NCBI GenBank assembly: GCA_028279475.1
Contig: JANQNR010000003.1
Span: 1 to 64,000, forward strand
Direction of reading: 5' to 3'
DNA: 64,000 nt
Source: Rickettsiales bacterium
Lineage (GTDB): Bacteria > Pseudomonadota > Alphaproteobacteria > Rickettsiales > UBA998
Shown: in pieces, positions 1 to 10,491 of the stretch
Numbering within the stretch: the stretch's first letter is position 1
How the letters are laid out: every line of letters starts with the position of its first letter
Made by a program: the position numbers and the translations under genes
The notes under the pieces: model-generated
The model's input: only the letters and a program-made list of their open reading frames with translations
Told to the model about the DNA's origin: nothing
Database searches by the model: none

Positions 1-92
1 CCACTACCGCATCGAACACAATCCATAAAACACTCCTATCATTTACGACAGAAGAACAGCAACATATAATAATGAAATATATCTTAATGTAA

Positions 93-278
93 CAATGCCT
101 AGAACCAGATGCCGCCAAGGCATTTTTTGTTATCTACGGTTTTCTAAAGAGCAATAAACTCTTTAGCAAAAAAGAGGTTGATAACCTCTATAATATCCTC
201 AATGACGGGATTGGGTTGGAGGCAATGACTAATGCAGTCATTGACAAATACCACGATCTTACAACGCATGATTCGTAG
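93..278 (+). pseudogene. possible remnant of a small unknown gene
   Basis: An open frame of 61 codons runs to TAG at 276-278 and reads like real protein: an acidic/lysine-rich helical stretch with KSNKLFSKKEVDNLYNIL near its middle. No ATG, GTG or TTG lies at its beginning; an in-frame stop sits just upstream at 90-92. It may be the C-terminal part of a gene broken by a frameshift near position 90. I do not recognise the family, and chance is possible. Confidence 0.2.
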
Positions 279-310
279 CCCCTAGCTCTGATCATGCTTT
301 TTTTTGCGCA

Positions 311-946
311 TTACTCCGCGCACAGCACCCGTACACTCCCCTTGGCAATTTGCGTAATCCCCGCCCAGTCTTTCGTAGCGATTTTGTCTTTCGGCGTTAA
401 CCAGGAACCACCGATGGCAAACACGGCAGGCAGCGCCGCATATTCGTGCATATTGGCCTCGCTAATCCCCCCGGTCGGGCAGAATTTCAGCGCCGGGAAC
501 ACCGACATAAACTGTTTCAGCATCGGCACTCCACCGGAAAGCGCTGCCGGGAAGAATTTCAGATGGGTGCAGCCACACTCCGCCGCTTGCAAGATGTTGG
601 ATGCATTCGCCACACCCGCCAACCATGCCACCCCCGTTTCCTGCGCATGCTGTGCCAAGGCTGGCGTCACGCCCGGACTCACCTGAAACTGCGCCCCGGC
701 ACTCCGCGCTGCATCCATTTGCGCCGCATTCATGATCGTTCCCGACCCGACGACAATATCGGGTACGTGCGCGGCAACGGCTTCGATCCCCTTAAGCCCT
801 GCCTCGGTGCGCAGGGTAATTTCGATGGAGGTAATGCCGCCTTCCAGCAGTGCTTCGGCCAATGGTACGGCATCGTCGGCATGGTCAATGACCACCACCG
901 GCACGAGGGATAGGGAGGGGAAAAGTTGGGTAAGTGACTGCGACAT
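311..946 (-). CDS. eda: KDPG/KHG aldolase (Entner-Doudoroff aldolase)
   Basis: Class I aldolase of 211 residues that splits 2-keto-3-deoxy-6-phosphogluconate into pyruvate and glyceraldehyde 3-phosphate in the cytoplasm. The family is recognised from the EITLRT motif carrying the catalytic glutamate, the GSGTI phosphate-site strand, and HLKFFPA, whose lysine forms the Schiff base. A PTGGI phosphate-binding loop follows. Length is normal for the family (about 205-215). An AAGGAG ribosome site lies 5 bases before the ATG at 946. The gene is on the same strand as zwf-pgl-edd-glk but is separated from glk by an oppositely oriented orphan gene, so it probably has its own promoter. Confidence 0.96.
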   Translation of the reverse strand: MSQSLTQLFPSLSLVPVVVIDHADDAVPLAEALLEGGITSIEITLRTEAGLKGIEAVAAHVPDIVVGSGTIMNAAQMDAARSAGAQFQVSPGVTPALAQHAQETGVAWLAGVANASNILQAAECGCTHLKFFPAALSGGVPMLKQFMSVFPALKFCPTGGISEANMHEYAALPAVFAIGGSWLTPKDKIATKDWAGITQIAKGSVRVLCAE

Positions 947-1191
947 ACCTACTCCTTAATAAAAACATTTATCATGCCCATATAGCTTTGTAGGCATATC
1001 ATGTACATCATTATTGCTATAAAAAATTTGAGATATTCAGGCACCCATGCTATAAATGCCAAGAATGATCGCTTGTTTCTACCTATTGAAACAGAGCCTA
1101 AGAGGGTGTCTACCTCGTATGGATCGCTTGAAACAGTCATGTTTCAGGTTGCGGTCATGTCCTATATATTATGTTTATGGAGTTATTCACC

Positions 1192-1644
1192 ATGACAAAA
1201 TGGACAAGCCGGACAATCGTGGCGGAAGCCAGAAAGGTCGGCATACTTCAGCCAATCAACGAGGATGCGGCACCACGTGTTCTCTTGATGCAGGTCGGCG
1301 ACGCACTTTATATGATAGGTCACGCCAATGGCTGTGAATCTGTTGAGCATACCCTTAACAGTATAGTTTCTATTGTCGAGCAAATGTGCGACAGGCCGAC
1401 TGTCAAAGCCCAACTTCAAGGGGTAGTAATTGATATAGCTACAGTGCTGAATGCAATACATATTATTGCTGAAGTGCTTAACGCGTTCGATTCTACAACC
1501 ACAGATGATGAGCTAGTGTGCAATGATTTTGAAGAAGTTATTTCAAAATCAGAACTAACGCCTAGCTTAGTGAAAGAGGTCTTCAACGCTGTCGATGTAA
1601 AATATGACAATGATGCCTTTGGGTTGTACTTGACCGTTCAATAA
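1192..1644 (+). CDS. orphan protein, 150 aa
   Basis: I do not recognise this protein. It begins with a basic segment (MTKWTSRT), continues as mostly helical sequence with hydrophobic stretches such as VVIDIATVLNAIHIIAEVL, and has an acidic C-terminal half. No signal peptide or clear membrane helix is seen. The start at 1192 was chosen because GGAG lies about ten bases upstream. It lies between eda and glk on the opposite strand, so it splits the Entner-Doudoroff genes, and it carries its own terminator at the stop codon. This looks like an independently acquired single-gene unit. Confidence 0.6.
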   Translation: MTKWTSRTIVAEARKVGILQPINEDAAPRVLLMQVGDALYMIGHANGCESVEHTLNSIVSIVEQMCDRPTVKAQLQGVVIDIATVLNAIHIIAEVLNAFDSTTTDDELVCNDFEEVISKSELTPSLVKEVFNAVDVKYDNDAFGLYLTVQ

Positions 1645-1674
1645 AATCTCAGCCATGTGCTGAGATTTTTTTTT
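1644..1674 (+). terminator. intrinsic terminator of the orphan gene at 1192-1644
   Basis: A 10-bp perfect stem (AAATCTCAGC paired with GCTGAGATTT, loop of five bases) is followed by a long T run. The stem starts on the last base of the TAA stop codon. Confidence 0.88.
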
Positions 1675-1683
1675 GTCTCTCAG

Positions 1684-2631
1684 CTAAGGCTGATTCAACA
1701 TCGCCGCCGCGCCGATGAGCGCATTACGGCTGTGGGAAAGCATAATGTAGGTCGGGATGGAGCGGACATAATCGGCAAAGCGTCCTTTGGCTTCAAACCG
1801 CTCGCGGAATGGGCTGTTGTCAAACAGTTCTTCCAGCTGCGGCGCCACGCCACCACCAATGTAAACCCCACCGAATGCCCCGAAGGTCAGCGCCTGATTC
1901 CCGGCAAAACTGCCCAGCATCCCACAAAATGCATTAATCGTATCCAGACAATGGCCGGTTTCCTCCATCTTCGCCCGCCAGGCAATGTCCTTGGCGGAGA
2001 GGTCTTCACGTTGATGGCCATTCACTTCCATCCGTAGCGCATGCAGATAGGTCAGCCCGGTGCCGCTAACAAAATCTTCCACCCGGACATGCCCCAGTTC
2101 TTTCCATGCCAGCCGTAGAATCTCCAGCTCTTCTTCGGTACCCGGGGTAAAATCGGCATTACCGCCCTCACCCTGAATTGCAATCCAGTCATTCCCACAT
2201 GGCAACAGTCCGGAGACACCCAGCCCCGTACCCGGCCCTAGTACGCCAATCGGCATCTGCTCCATTTTCTGGCCGCCGCCGACCTTCTTGACGTTCTGTT
2301 CGTGTAGATAGGGTACTGACATCGCCAGCGCGGTAAAATCATTGGTCAACCGCAGGCGATTAAACCCGAAATGCTCCCGATACGCACTCACGGAGAACTG
2401 CCAGTTAATATTGGTCAGGCAGATTTCATCCCGGTGCGCCGGCCCAGCCACGGCAAGGCAGGCATCCACCGCCTCAATCCCTGAATCATTCAGGTAAAAC
2501 TCAATCGCACCGGAGAGCGTATCAAACTGGCGGTTCGAGTATTTACGCGGCTCAAGCAAATCCACCTCGCCGCTTTTGCACATGGCAAAGCGGGAGTTCG
2601 TTCCTCCGATGTCTGCAACCAGATTATACAT
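1684..2631 (-). CDS. glk: glucokinase
   Basis: ATP-dependent glucokinase of the bacterial Glk family (315 aa, usual length about 320), which makes glucose 6-phosphate for the Entner-Doudoroff route. Visible signatures are the phosphate-1 motif DIGGTN near residue 8, the LTNDF glucose-contacting segment, LGPGTGLG near residue 120, and IGGGV near the C-terminus. It is the last gene of the zwf-pgl-edd-glk run, 24 bases after the edd stop, and is probably co-transcribed. In this window glucose could come from external sugar or from cleavage of the sucrose made by the neighbouring module. Confidence 0.95.
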   Translation of the reverse strand: MYNLVADIGGTNSRFAMCKSGEVDLLEPRKYSNRQFDTLSGAIEFYLNDSGIEAVDACLAVAGPAHRDEICLTNINWQFSVSAYREHFGFNRLRLTNDFTALAMSVPYLHEQNVKKVGGGQKMEQMPIGVLGPGTGLGVSGLLPCGNDWIAIQGEGGNADFTPGTEEELEILRLAWKELGHVRVEDFVSGTGLTYLHALRMEVNGHQREDLSAKDIAWRAKMEETGHCLDTINAFCGMLGSFAGNQALTFGAFGGVYIGGGVAPQLEELFDNSPFRERFEAKGRFADYVRSIPTYIMLSHSRNALIGAAAMLNQP

Positions 2632-2655
2632 AGGGCGTCGATGAGCACTCTTGAA

Positions 2656-4473
2656 CTAGGAAATGATAAAGCTTGCCCCTTCTTCAGCAGAAGTGACACA
2701 AGCGCGGGCATTACCAAATAATTTTCTCCCTAGCAAGTAGGAATCTTCGGATTCTGGTGGAATGTCATGAATTTGTCGCTTTTCCCACTCTTGAGGGTCG
2801 ACAAGTGCTTCCAGCGTACCGGTAGTAGCATCAACACGAATCATATCACCATCGCGTACTTTTCCTAGCTCTCCGCCAGACGCCACTTCCGGGGATATAT
2901 GAATAGCTGCGGGCACTTTCCCCGACGCACCGGACATCCGGCCATCGGTCACCAGCGCCACCTTAAAGCCCATATTTTGCAGAACACCCAAGGGTGGCGT
3001 CAGCTTATGTAATTCCGGCATACCACACGCCTTCGGCCCCTGCCCGATCACCACCGCCACCATATCGCCGCCCAGTTCTCCATCCTTAAAGGCCTGCTGC
3101 AATGCTTCCTGTGATGTAAACACACGGGCTGGCGCTTCGACGACATAATGCTCTTCTTTCAGCGCTGAGGTTTTGATAACGGCGCGCCCCAGATTACCGG
3201 TCAGCACCCGCGTTCCTCCATCCGGGCGGAACGGTGCATCCGGCGACGTCATCACTTCCGGATTTCGCGAGGTATCGGCGCAAGGCTGCCAACGCAACCG
3301 ATGTTCATCTTCGAGCACCGCCTCTTGCGCATAACAGGACAGGCCCTTCCCAATAATTGTCGTGACATCTTCATGCAGCAACCCATGCTTTAGCAGGCTC
3401 TGAATCAGCGCCGGCATACCACCCGCCTGATGGAAATGGTTCACATCCGCTTCCCCATTCGGATAAATGCGGCACAGCAGCGGAATCACGGAGGATAGCG
3501 CGTCGAAATCATCCCAGTTCAGTTCAATCCCGGCAGCGCGGGCAATGGCGATCAGGTGAATCGTATGATTGGTGGACCCGCCGGTCGCCAGCAAACCAAT
3601 CACACCATTCACAATGGCCTTTTCATCGACAATGTCATAGAGCGGCACATAGTCCCAACCCAATTGCGTGTTTTTCAGCACCGTCCGGGTGACATCACGC
3701 GTCAGCGCATCGCGCAACGGTGTTCCTGGGTTGACGAAGGAAGAACCGGGGAGTTGTAGTCCCATGATTTCGACCATCATCTGGTTGCTGTTCGCCGTCC
3801 CATAAAACGTACAGGTGCCTGGTGAATGATAGGACGCTGACTCCGCTTCCAGCAACTGATCCTTACCGATCTCTCCTTTGGCATATTGCTCACGGACACG
3901 GACTTTTTCCTTATTCGGCAACCCGGAAGGCATCGGTCCCGCCGGAACAAACGCGGTCGGCAGATAGCCGAACTGCAATGCACCGATTAGCAATCCTGGC
4001 ACGATCTTATCGCAAATACCAAGGCACAATGCGGCATCGAACATATTGTGCGACAAGGAAATACTTGTTGCCATGGCAATAACATCGCGGCTGAAAAGAG
4101 AGAATTCCATCCCTACCTGCCCCTGCGTCACGCCATCACACATCGCCGGTGTCGCCCCGGCAACCTGTGCTACAGCACCGGCTTCCCGTGCCTCCGCCTT
4201 GATGATGTCCGGGAAGTCCTTGTAGGGCTGATGTGCCGAGAGCATGTCATTATAGGCCGTGACAATACCGATATTCGGGGTCGGCCCTTTCAGCTTGTCC
4301 TTGTCTTCCTGATCGCAAGCGGCAAACCCGTGCGCTAGATTACCACAGGAAAGCACATCACGGTAAGGTGATCCTTCTCCGGCTTTTTTCATCGCCTTAA
4401 GATAGGCCTCCCGACGCGCCTTACTGCGCTCGGCAATTCGATTGGTAACGTCAAGAATAGTGGTGTGTGTCAT
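2656..4473 (-). CDS. edd: 6-phosphogluconate dehydratase
   Basis: Iron-sulfur dehydratase of the IlvD/Edd family (605 aa) converting 6-phosphogluconate to KDPG. It shows the cluster cysteines in context: [16 protein letters not shown] and CLGICDK. The family motifs [18 protein letters not shown] and [11 protein letters not shown] are all present. The start at 4473 overlaps the pgl stop by one base (TGATG), which implies translational coupling; an ATG four codons upstream is less likely. The position between pgl and glk matches the enzyme's place in the pathway. Confidence 0.97.
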   Translation of the reverse strand: MTHTTILDVTNRIAERSKARREAYLKAMKKAGEGSPYRDVLSCGNLAHGFAACDQEDKDKLKGPTPNIGIVTAYNDMLSAHQPYKDFPDIIKAEAREAGAVAQVAGATPAMCDGVTQGQVGMEFSLFSRDVIAMATSISLSHNMFDAALCLGICDKIVPGLLIGALQFGYLPTAFVPAGPMPSGLPNKEKVRVREQYAKGEIGKDQLLEAESASYHSPGTCTFYGTANSNQMMVEIMGLQLPGSSFVNPGTPLRDALTRDVTRTVLKNTQLGWDYVPLYDIVDEKAIVNGVIGLLATGGSTNHTIHLIAIARAAGIELNWDDFDALSSVIPLLCRIYPNGEADVNHFHQAGGMPALIQSLLKHGLLHEDVTTIIGKGLSCYAQEAVLEDEHRLRWQPCADTSRNPEVMTSPDAPFRPDGGTRVLTGNLGRAVIKTSALKEEHYVVEAPARVFTSQEALQQAFKDGELGGDMVAVVIGQGPKACGMPELHKLTPPLGVLQNMGFKVALVTDGRMSGASGKVPAAIHISPEVASGGELGKVRDGDMIRVDATTGTLEALVDPQEWEKRQIHDIPPESEDSYLLGRKLFGNARACVTSAEEGASFIIS

Positions 4474-5174
4474 CAGGCAGCCCAATAGGTTGTGACAGGA
4501 ATCTGTGGTTGTTTCAGGAAAAAGCTGATCGGCAGATCATGCGGGTTATCACATGCCAGCGCCTGTTCATACACGGCGCGTTTGGCATCTCCCGTGATAT
4601 GCAGGATCAGATTCCGACAGGCCAGCAGATGCTTCGCCGTGAGTGTCACTCGTTGCGGCGGCGGCTTGGGAGAATTCTCAATTGGCAGGCAGTCTACTTC
4701 ACCCGGAAGCTCCAGTCCGGCTTTCAACTGCGGGTGATGCGGAAACAATGATGCCGTATGCCCGTCCTCACCCATCCCAAGAATGACTACATCCAATGTC
4801 TTAGGCAATGCTTTCAGTTGCTCTTCTAGACGAATAACGCCAGTATCCAGCGATTCGCCTGCCTCTGGTGCTAGAGAAAGAATGTTCATTCCTTCAATGT
4901 GCAAATGATCCCGCACCAGCTTTTCATTACTATCATCGGAACCCAATGATACCCAACGCTCATCGGCGACCAGCACGGTGACCTTGTTCCATGGCAATGG
5001 ACACTGGCGCAACGCCTGAAAAAACGGCACGGGCGTACTGCCACCTGAAACGACCATTGTTGCCACACCATTCGTATCAATCCCCTGTTGAAGATAGGCG
5101 GCTGTATCCTTCGCCAACACCTCCGCGAGCGCCTCTCGCGTATCACCAACGACCATCTCAGGCGTATTATCCAT
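4473..5174 (-). CDS. pgl: 6-phosphogluconolactonase
   Basis: Hydrolyses 6-phosphogluconolactone to 6-phosphogluconate (233 aa, NagB/Pgl fold). Typical Pgl/DevB motifs are seen: VSGGSTP near residue 43, ADERWV followed by [10 protein letters not shown], and [15 protein letters not shown], which holds the catalytic histidine region. The start at 5174 lies 8 bases inside the end of zwf, with a purine-rich ribosome site inside zwf, so the two are translationally coupled. An upstream in-frame start at 5198 is possible but would lengthen the overlap. Confidence 0.94.
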   Translation of the reverse strand: MDNTPEMVVGDTREALAEVLAKDTAAYLQQGIDTNGVATMVVSGGSTPVPFFQALRQCPLPWNKVTVLVADERWVSLGSDDSNEKLVRDHLHIEGMNILSLAPEAGESLDTGVIRLEEQLKALPKTLDVVILGMGEDGHTASLFPHHPQLKAGLELPGEVDCLPIENSPKPPPQRVTLTAKHLLACRNLILHITGDAKRAVYEQALACDNPHDLPISFFLKQPQIPVTTYWAA

Positions 5175-6639
5175 GAACGTTCCACTCCCTTCCATCACGA
5201 TGCATCAGACGCGTGGCACAAGCTGGCCCTTCGGTTCCAGCTTTATAATGCTCCACTTCCAGTTTCTTACCTGCTTTCTTCCATCCTTCCAGAATCGTTT
5301 CAACCCAAATCCATGCCGCTTCTACTTCGTCACTACGCATGAACAGGGTCTGATTACCACGCACAACATCCATCAACAGTCGCTCATAGGCTTCCGGATA
5401 GCGCTCATCGAATTCTTCCGTCAGGCTCAGATTCAGGTTCACCGGTTTGACACGATACCCGCCCGGCCCCGGTACCTTGGTCATCATCTGGAACTTCACG
5501 TATTCATCGGGTTGCAGGCGAATCACCAGCTTATTGACCATATCCGGCGTCTGTCCATTGAAGATATGATGCTGCACCGGCTTAAAGTGAATGACCACTT
5601 CCGAATAGCGTGCATTCATTGATTTACCGGTGCGCACATAAAACGGCACATCGCTCCAGCGCCAATTATCGACATGGGCTTTCAGTGCAACGAAGGTTTC
5701 CGTATCACTGCCATCCTTATGTATTTCCTCCAGATAGGAAGGAATCGCACGCCCGTCAATGGATCCGGCATCATACTGCCCGCGAGCCGTATCGGTTTTG
5801 ACCACCTTCTCATTCATTGGGCGCAGCGCGCGCAGCACCTTGAGTTTTTCATCCCGAATGGCATCGGGCGACGCGAGGTTGGGCGGCTCCATAGCAATCA
5901 GACAGAGCAGTTGCAACAGGTGGTTCTGCACCATATCGCGCAACGCTCCGGCCTCATCATAATAGTCATGGCGGTCTTCTAACCCAGTGCTTTCCGCCAC
6001 CGTAATCTGTACATGATCCACCGTATCGCCATTCCAGACACGCTGGAACACGTTATTAGTAAAACGCAGCACCATCAGATTCTGTACGGTTTCCTTGCCC
6101 AGATAATGGTCAATCCGGTAAATCTGTGACTCCTCGAAATGCTCGCGCACTTTCTCATTAATCTCACAAAATGATTTCAGACCATAACCAATCGGCTTTT
6201 CCAGCACGACCCGCGTTTGCTCATGACATAGCCCTGCCTCGTCCAGCTTGGTACAAATCGCCCCGTAAATATCCGCCGGCGTGGCCAAGTAAAAGACACG
6301 CACCGGCTGAGGATCTTTCATAATGCGTTCTTTCAGAGAAACAAAATCCTCCAGCTTCCCGGCATCCAGTGAGTGGTATTGCACATGCTTCCACAACAGC
6401 TCCCAACCCTCTTCATCAAAATCCTTTTTCGGAATAAACGTCTCGCACGCCTTGCGAACAAATGACTCTACGTCTTCTTCCGAGCGTTTTGCTCGCCCCA
6501 GAATCATAATCCGGCTACCCAGCGGCAGCTGTCCTTCTTTCAGTCGGAAATATAGTGCCGGTAATATTTTACGTTGTGATAAATCCCCCGTACCACCGAA
6601 AATGACAATATCCGATGGCTGTAATTTCTGCCATTTCAT
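5167..6639 (-). CDS. zwf: glucose-6-phosphate 1-dehydrogenase
   Basis: NADP-dependent oxidation of glucose 6-phosphate, first step of the Entner-Doudoroff/pentose phosphate entry (490 aa, family norm about 490). The Rossmann motif GGTGDLSQRK lies near residue 15, and the substrate-binding and catalytic segment RIDHYLGKE is intact. FEEPxR-type family sequence continues to the end. The ATG at 6639 was preferred over an upstream start at 6696 because it places the nucleotide-binding motif at the usual distance. It heads the zwf-pgl-edd-glk operon. A palindromic element lies about 90 bases upstream. Confidence 0.96.
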   Translation of the reverse strand: MKWQKLQPSDIVIFGGTGDLSQRKILPALYFRLKEGQLPLGSRIMILGRAKRSEEDVESFVRKACETFIPKKDFDEEGWELLWKHVQYHSLDAGKLEDFVSLKERIMKDPQPVRVFYLATPADIYGAICTKLDEAGLCHEQTRVVLEKPIGYGLKSFCEINEKVREHFEESQIYRIDHYLGKETVQNLMVLRFTNNVFQRVWNGDTVDHVQITVAESTGLEDRHDYYDEAGALRDMVQNHLLQLLCLIAMEPPNLASPDAIRDEKLKVLRALRPMNEKVVKTDTARGQYDAGSIDGRAIPSYLEEIHKDGSDTETFVALKAHVDNWRWSDVPFYVRTGKSMNARYSEVVIHFKPVQHHIFNGQTPDMVNKLVIRLQPDEYVKFQMMTKVPGPGGYRVKPVNLNLSLTEEFDERYPEAYERLLMDVVRGNQTLFMRSDEVEAAWIWVETILEGWKKAGKKLEVEHYKAGTEGPACATRLMHRDGREWNVHG

Positions 6640-6726
6640 ACATGTTCCATTGATTTGTTGGACACGTACTTTTGCCGAGAGTGCAGGCTTTGTCAATAGA
6701 AGCCGTCGATAAAAATATGGCTAAGA

Positions 6727-6783
6727 TATACTCGACCTTCAACGCTAAAATTTTTTCGGTAATTTCAACGTTGCACGAGTATA
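6727..6783 (-). repeat. TATACTCG palindrome, copy A
   Basis: A 57-bp imperfect palindrome with TATACTCG and CGAGTATA ends, and GTTGAAGGTCGAGTATA when read on the minus strand. It lies in the 295-bp divergent gap between zwf and the sucrose-phosphate synthase gene. Three related copies lie at 35251, 36992 and 56124. This copy is the most diverged and lacks the CTTTAAAA(C/T)ATAGCAG tail found beside the others. The rest of this gap shows no gene. Confidence 0.75.
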
Positions 6784-6934
6784 GATGACAGAGATTTGAT
6801 TGATTGCTATAAGCGCCTCATAGTCAGTCCACAACAGTCTGACTGTCATCAATTCTTCACATTTTTCCTGATGCACAAAAGGTTAATGTTCGTTATGAAT
6901 TCGCCACTTTTAATCACCATGAGATGAAATTGCT

Positions 6935-9900
6935 ATGAACACCGCTGCCACTACTGATTTCAAAGTCATAGATGTTGAAGAAATCAATGAGCTGCAACCG
7001 GTCTATGCAGACACAGAAAAACTCATCTCCGTTTTTCAGATTCAAGGAATGGTTACTCCCGGCCATTCACTCATCGACTACCCTGGCTTTAGCGAGAAAA
7101 ACATTTATATGCCCAACTTTGAGAAAGATTTGGGCGAAACAGATTCCGGCGGACAAACAGCACACGTGTTCCAGAAAGCCTACTATTTTGCCGATTCCGA
7201 GCATGGAAACACACCGACATTGATGTTCGCCATGTCTTCGAACCCTGACTCTACCGAACCAAAGATTGTTACGCATGCCGAAAACATGAACATTGTGTAT
7301 CTGCCGTTCAGCATTTTGAAAGACGCAGGTATAACTATTGAAGATTGCGAAAATATGGGTGATGGGCGTTACATGGCACCTAAAGAAATGATGGTAGCTC
7401 ATAGAGAGACACTGTTCCCCCGTATTGCACAGGCAGCAACTGATTTTATCAAAAACAATGTGTCTAACTATCAGGATAAAAATATCATTCTTGACGGCGA
7501 CTATATTGACGGCTGCCAGACAGCTCTCCACACGAGAGAATTACTGAAAAACGGCATGAAAGAGCAGGCTGGCACGGGACAAGTCATTGCTGTGGGAACC
7601 CCTCACACGCTGGGCGCCAATAAGCTGAATTCTAAACTAAGCGAAGCGCATAGCGAAATAACTGACATTCTCAAAATGATGGTAGAGGATAGTCAACTTA
7701 CCAATGAACAATGTACAAGCATCATTGACAACACACCGCTCTTTCAGCAATGGGAAGAGTTCAGACAAATGTTTGCAGATGGTGCAGAACCGGAAGAACT
7801 GGCTGATCTGATTCCGAACTATGTTAGGCTAGAGCAGGAATCCATTAATACCATAGCATATTCACTCCAGCATTACGGTGTGGAACAAGGCCTGATTGAC
7901 AAATTCAAAGAGGACATCAAGGCAAATGGCTTGTCTGGATTGAGTCAGAAATTCTCTTTCGCTGATCGCCTTACGATGGAAGGTGCCAATAACATTGTGA
8001 ATTTCGATGGCGTTGTCTCTGTTGGAGAATCGGAAAAAGAACAAATGGCTGAATGGTCAGACCATGGCATGCCGCTAAGATTTATCCTGAATGGAATTAA
8101 TGAGAATATTTTCCGTCACGATGTGCTGGATGGCGTTAGCCAACAAACCATCAAAGATGCCGTTAGAGAGTTGTATGCCAATGCATATGTTTATACAGGT
8201 CAAGATAGTACCCCTGAGGTTAGTGATGAGCAACTGGAAGGCACGAACTTTGTCTCTGTTGCACGGCTTGATGAACGCAAAGGCATACTGGATGCAATCA
8301 AGGCCTTTGCTCAATGGGCTGAGGCACATCCTGAGGATCGGGGCTGTCTGGCGCTGGTATCCAACAAACCGAAAGAGCCAATTAATCCGGACAGTTTTGC
8401 AGCTAAGGTCGTGAAATGCGTGGAAGAACTGCATAAGCAGCATCCAGAACTCAACCTTTTGGAACGTGTAAAATTATTACCCAAAATGAAAGCACATGAA
8501 ATCCGCATGGTGCACGAGTTGCAAAAGGCCGTTGGTGTCGGCTCAAGCGTATCGGAACCGTGGGGCATGGTCATGGTAGAAAATGTTGCCTCTGGCATCC
8601 CATGCGTGGCATCCGATGGCTATGCCGCGGCAACCTATCTTGAATCCCGGCAGGGTGACGGCGAAAAAACTATCCGGCTTTATACATCTCCGGCAACAGC
8701 GGGGGCAAATCACGATGCGTGCATCAAGGAATTTGCAGAGCAAATGGGGGAGATCAGTGACAACTACGATACATACAAGCAGCACACACAAAAAGCGTCA
8801 GAATATGCTGTCGAGAACTTTAAATGGTCGGTCAATGCGCAAACCTTCATGCAGTACTATGATGACCTGCTAGGACGCATCCCGGCAAATGACATTCACC
8901 AGAACATGGCGGTCTTTACTGATCTCGATGGGACGCTGACACCCAATATTCACCAGGACGAACGTGAAGCACATGCGAAGGCTGGTGCATTGCAGGTACA
9001 GATGCATGCCATCCGTAAAGCCGGTGGCGTTGTTGTCGCCTCTACAGGACGGACGATAGAGCAACTGAAGAACGATGCTTTAATGGACGACTACCCCGTG
9101 GATTATGTCATCTGCAATGTCGGCACCGAAATCTATCAGCGCGTCGGCAACGAGTTTGTCCCGATGCAGGAATATCAGGAGTTCTTGTCAACTCCACCTG
9201 AGGGGAAAACCGAATTTAACCCTGAAGAGATTAAGTTCTTGATAGAGTACTCAGCCCTCCTTCATCAGCAAGGCGAGATAGAAATTGAACCACAGCCCCA
9301 GGAAGAATTGGCTGGCCCGCGCCTGGGCTATTATGCAAGAAAACACGCCTACATAGAGGATCCAGAGGCTAACATAATCGGTCAAAAGAGGTATGGCCGG
9401 GACGTAAAAGACGTAATACTACCGCTTTCCATTAAGGAAAAAGAGCAAGTGGAAGCAATGGTAAAACATGTAATCGAAGATAAATACCCGGACATGGACT
9501 ACCAAGTCATCGTCTCATATGATGAAAAACGACAGGACTTCAATGTCGATATCATGTCCTCTAAGGCCAACAAGGGCGGCGCCATTAACTTCCTCCTGGG
9601 GCATTTGAAAGAACAGGGAAAAACAGTTGATAGCACCTTTGTCATGGGTGATTCCGGGAATGACACTGCCATGATGAAACCGGAAATATACAAAAAGCAT
9701 GGCATTGAGGAGATCGGGTTATGCCCTGTCGGCAATGCCCATGAAGATTTGAAGAAAGCCGTGCATGCGTATGATAATATGGAGGGCGTGCAGACCTTTG
9801 TTGACGATAATGCGTACAACTTCAATGACCCACAGCATGGCGGCCCCGGCGCTATCCTGAACAATATTCAGACGTTTATTGATCCATCACGCAAGCAGGC

Positions 9901-10051
9901 GGTTGAGGCGTCACAGGTGACAGGAGACAAAAACATACCCGGCAGGCCAGAAAAGATCCTAGCTACTGGAATCGAGAGCGATCGACAGGGCAGTATTATT
10001 GATCATAGCAACGATATTGAGGAAGGCCCAAGAACAATGGCGCTCCATTAA
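6935..10051 (+). CDS. sucrose-phosphate synthase fused to sucrose-phosphate phosphatase (HAD)
   Basis: A 1038-aa cytoplasmic protein with two enzymes in one chain. Residues about 30-640 are a GT-B, GT4-type glycosyltransferase with the synthase hallmark DSGGQ near residue 74 and the donor-site region SEPWGMVMVENVASG near residue 540. Residues about 655-1000 are a HAD phosphatase with DLDGTLT (nucleophile aspartate) and MGDSGNDTAMM (metal-binding aspartates). This matches bifunctional bacterial sucrose-phosphate synthases, which make sucrose from UDP-glucose and fructose 6-phosphate. A related phospho-sugar product cannot be excluded, but the neighbouring PfkB kinase and GH-J-type hydrolase favour sucrose. 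Its stop overlaps head-on with the stop of the next gene (TTAA at 10048-10051). Confidence 0.85.
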   Translation: MNTAATTDFKVIDVEEINELQPVYADTEKLISVFQIQGMVTPGHSLIDYPGFSEKNIYMPNFEKDLGETDSGGQTAHVFQKAYYFADSEHGNTPTLMFAMSSNPDSTEPKIVTHAENMNIVYLPFSILKDAGITIEDCENMGDGRYMAPKEMMVAHRETLFPRIAQAATDFIKNNVSNYQDKNIILDGDYIDGCQTALHTRELLKNGMKEQAGTGQVIAVGTPHTLGANKLNSKLSEAHSEITDILKMMVEDSQLTNEQCTSIIDNTPLFQQWEEFRQMFADGAEPEELADLIPNYVRLEQESINTIAYSLQHYGVEQGLIDKFKEDIKANGLSGLSQKFSFADRLTMEGANNIVNFDGVVSVGESEKEQMAEWSDHGMPLRFILNGINENIFRHDVLDGVSQQTIKDAVRELYANAYVYTGQDSTPEVSDEQLEGTNFVSVARLDERKGILDAIKAFAQWAEAHPEDRGCLALVSNKPKEPINPDSFAAKVVKCVEELHKQHPELNLLERVKLLPKMKAHEIRMVHELQKAVGVGSSVSEPWGMVMVENVASGIPCVASDGYAAATYLESRQGDGEKTIRLYTSPATAGANHDACIKEFAEQMGEISDNYDTYKQHTQKASEYAVENFKWSVNAQTFMQYYDDLLGRIPANDIHQNMAVFTDLDGTLTPNIHQDEREAHAKAGALQVQMHAIRKAGGVVVASTGRTIEQLKNDALMDDYPVDYVICNVGTEIYQRVGNEFVPMQEYQEFLSTPPEGKTEFNPEEIKFLIEYSALLHQQGEIEIEPQPQEELAGPRLGYYARKHAYIEDPEANIIGQKRYGRDVKDVILPLSIKEKEQVEAMVKHVIEDKYPDMDYQVIVSYDEKRQDFNVDIMSSKANKGGAINFLLGHLKEQGKTVDSTFVMGDSGNDTAMMKPEIYKKHGIEEIGLCPVGNAHEDLKKAVHAYDNMEGVQTFVDDNAYNFNDPQHGGPGAILNNIQTFIDPSRKQAVEASQVTGDKNIPGRPEKILATGIESDRQGSIIDHSNDIEEGPRTMALH

Positions 10052-10464
10052 GGTGTCATCTGACTGTCTTCCGTACACAATCTGGTTGGTGAATTGAGTG
10101 ATGCCGTCTTAACAAAGTCAAGAGAAAGTACGTCTATCAACTGCTGTGCCGATGCGTTCGGCAATAGTATCTGATGCGTGCTCTCCAACGCAGTATAAGA
10201 TACACCTATAGTCTCTAGTTGTTGGCTTACACGCTCTGTAACCATACCAGCACCTTTTACGAGACCCTCATGCTCTGCCTCTGAACCAATAAAACTTGTA
10301 GGGCGTGCCATGCCCTGTGCATTGAATTTCAATTGCACTTGGTGCATCGGCTTATCAAACTCAATAATCACTGAGAACGTATCATCTGGCGATGCAGATT
10401 GTAACTTCTCTTGCAATTGGAGTCTGTCTTTCAGCTTCTCTTGAGCATTTTCCGGAATTTCCAT
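10048..10464 (-). CDS. unknown 138-aa protein downstream of the sugar kinase
   Basis: I do not recognise the family. The N-terminal third is a charged helix (QEKLKDRLQLQEKL), followed by strand-helix sequence (FSVIIEFDKP, then SYTALESTHQILLP) that loosely recalls subtilase propeptide-like alpha/beta folds; that resemblance is only an impression. No signal peptide is seen. An AAAGG ribosome site precedes the ATG at 10464. It follows the PfkB gene by 27 bases and is probably the last gene of the hydrolase-kinase operon. Confidence 0.6.
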   Translation of the reverse strand: MEIPENAQEKLKDRLQLQEKLQSASPDDTFSVIIEFDKPMHQVQLKFNAQGMARPTSFIGSEAEHEGLVKGAGMVTERVSQQLETIGVSYTALESTHQILLPNASAQQLIDVLSLDFVKTASLNSPTRLCTEDSQMTP

Positions 10465-10491
10465 CTTGCCTTTCTCGTCGATATATCTCTT

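Noticed and set aside
949-1140. 63-aa open frame on the minus strand after eda
   Set aside because: No ribosome site, low-quality amino acid pattern, and the region looks like leader DNA of the plus-strand orphan gene.
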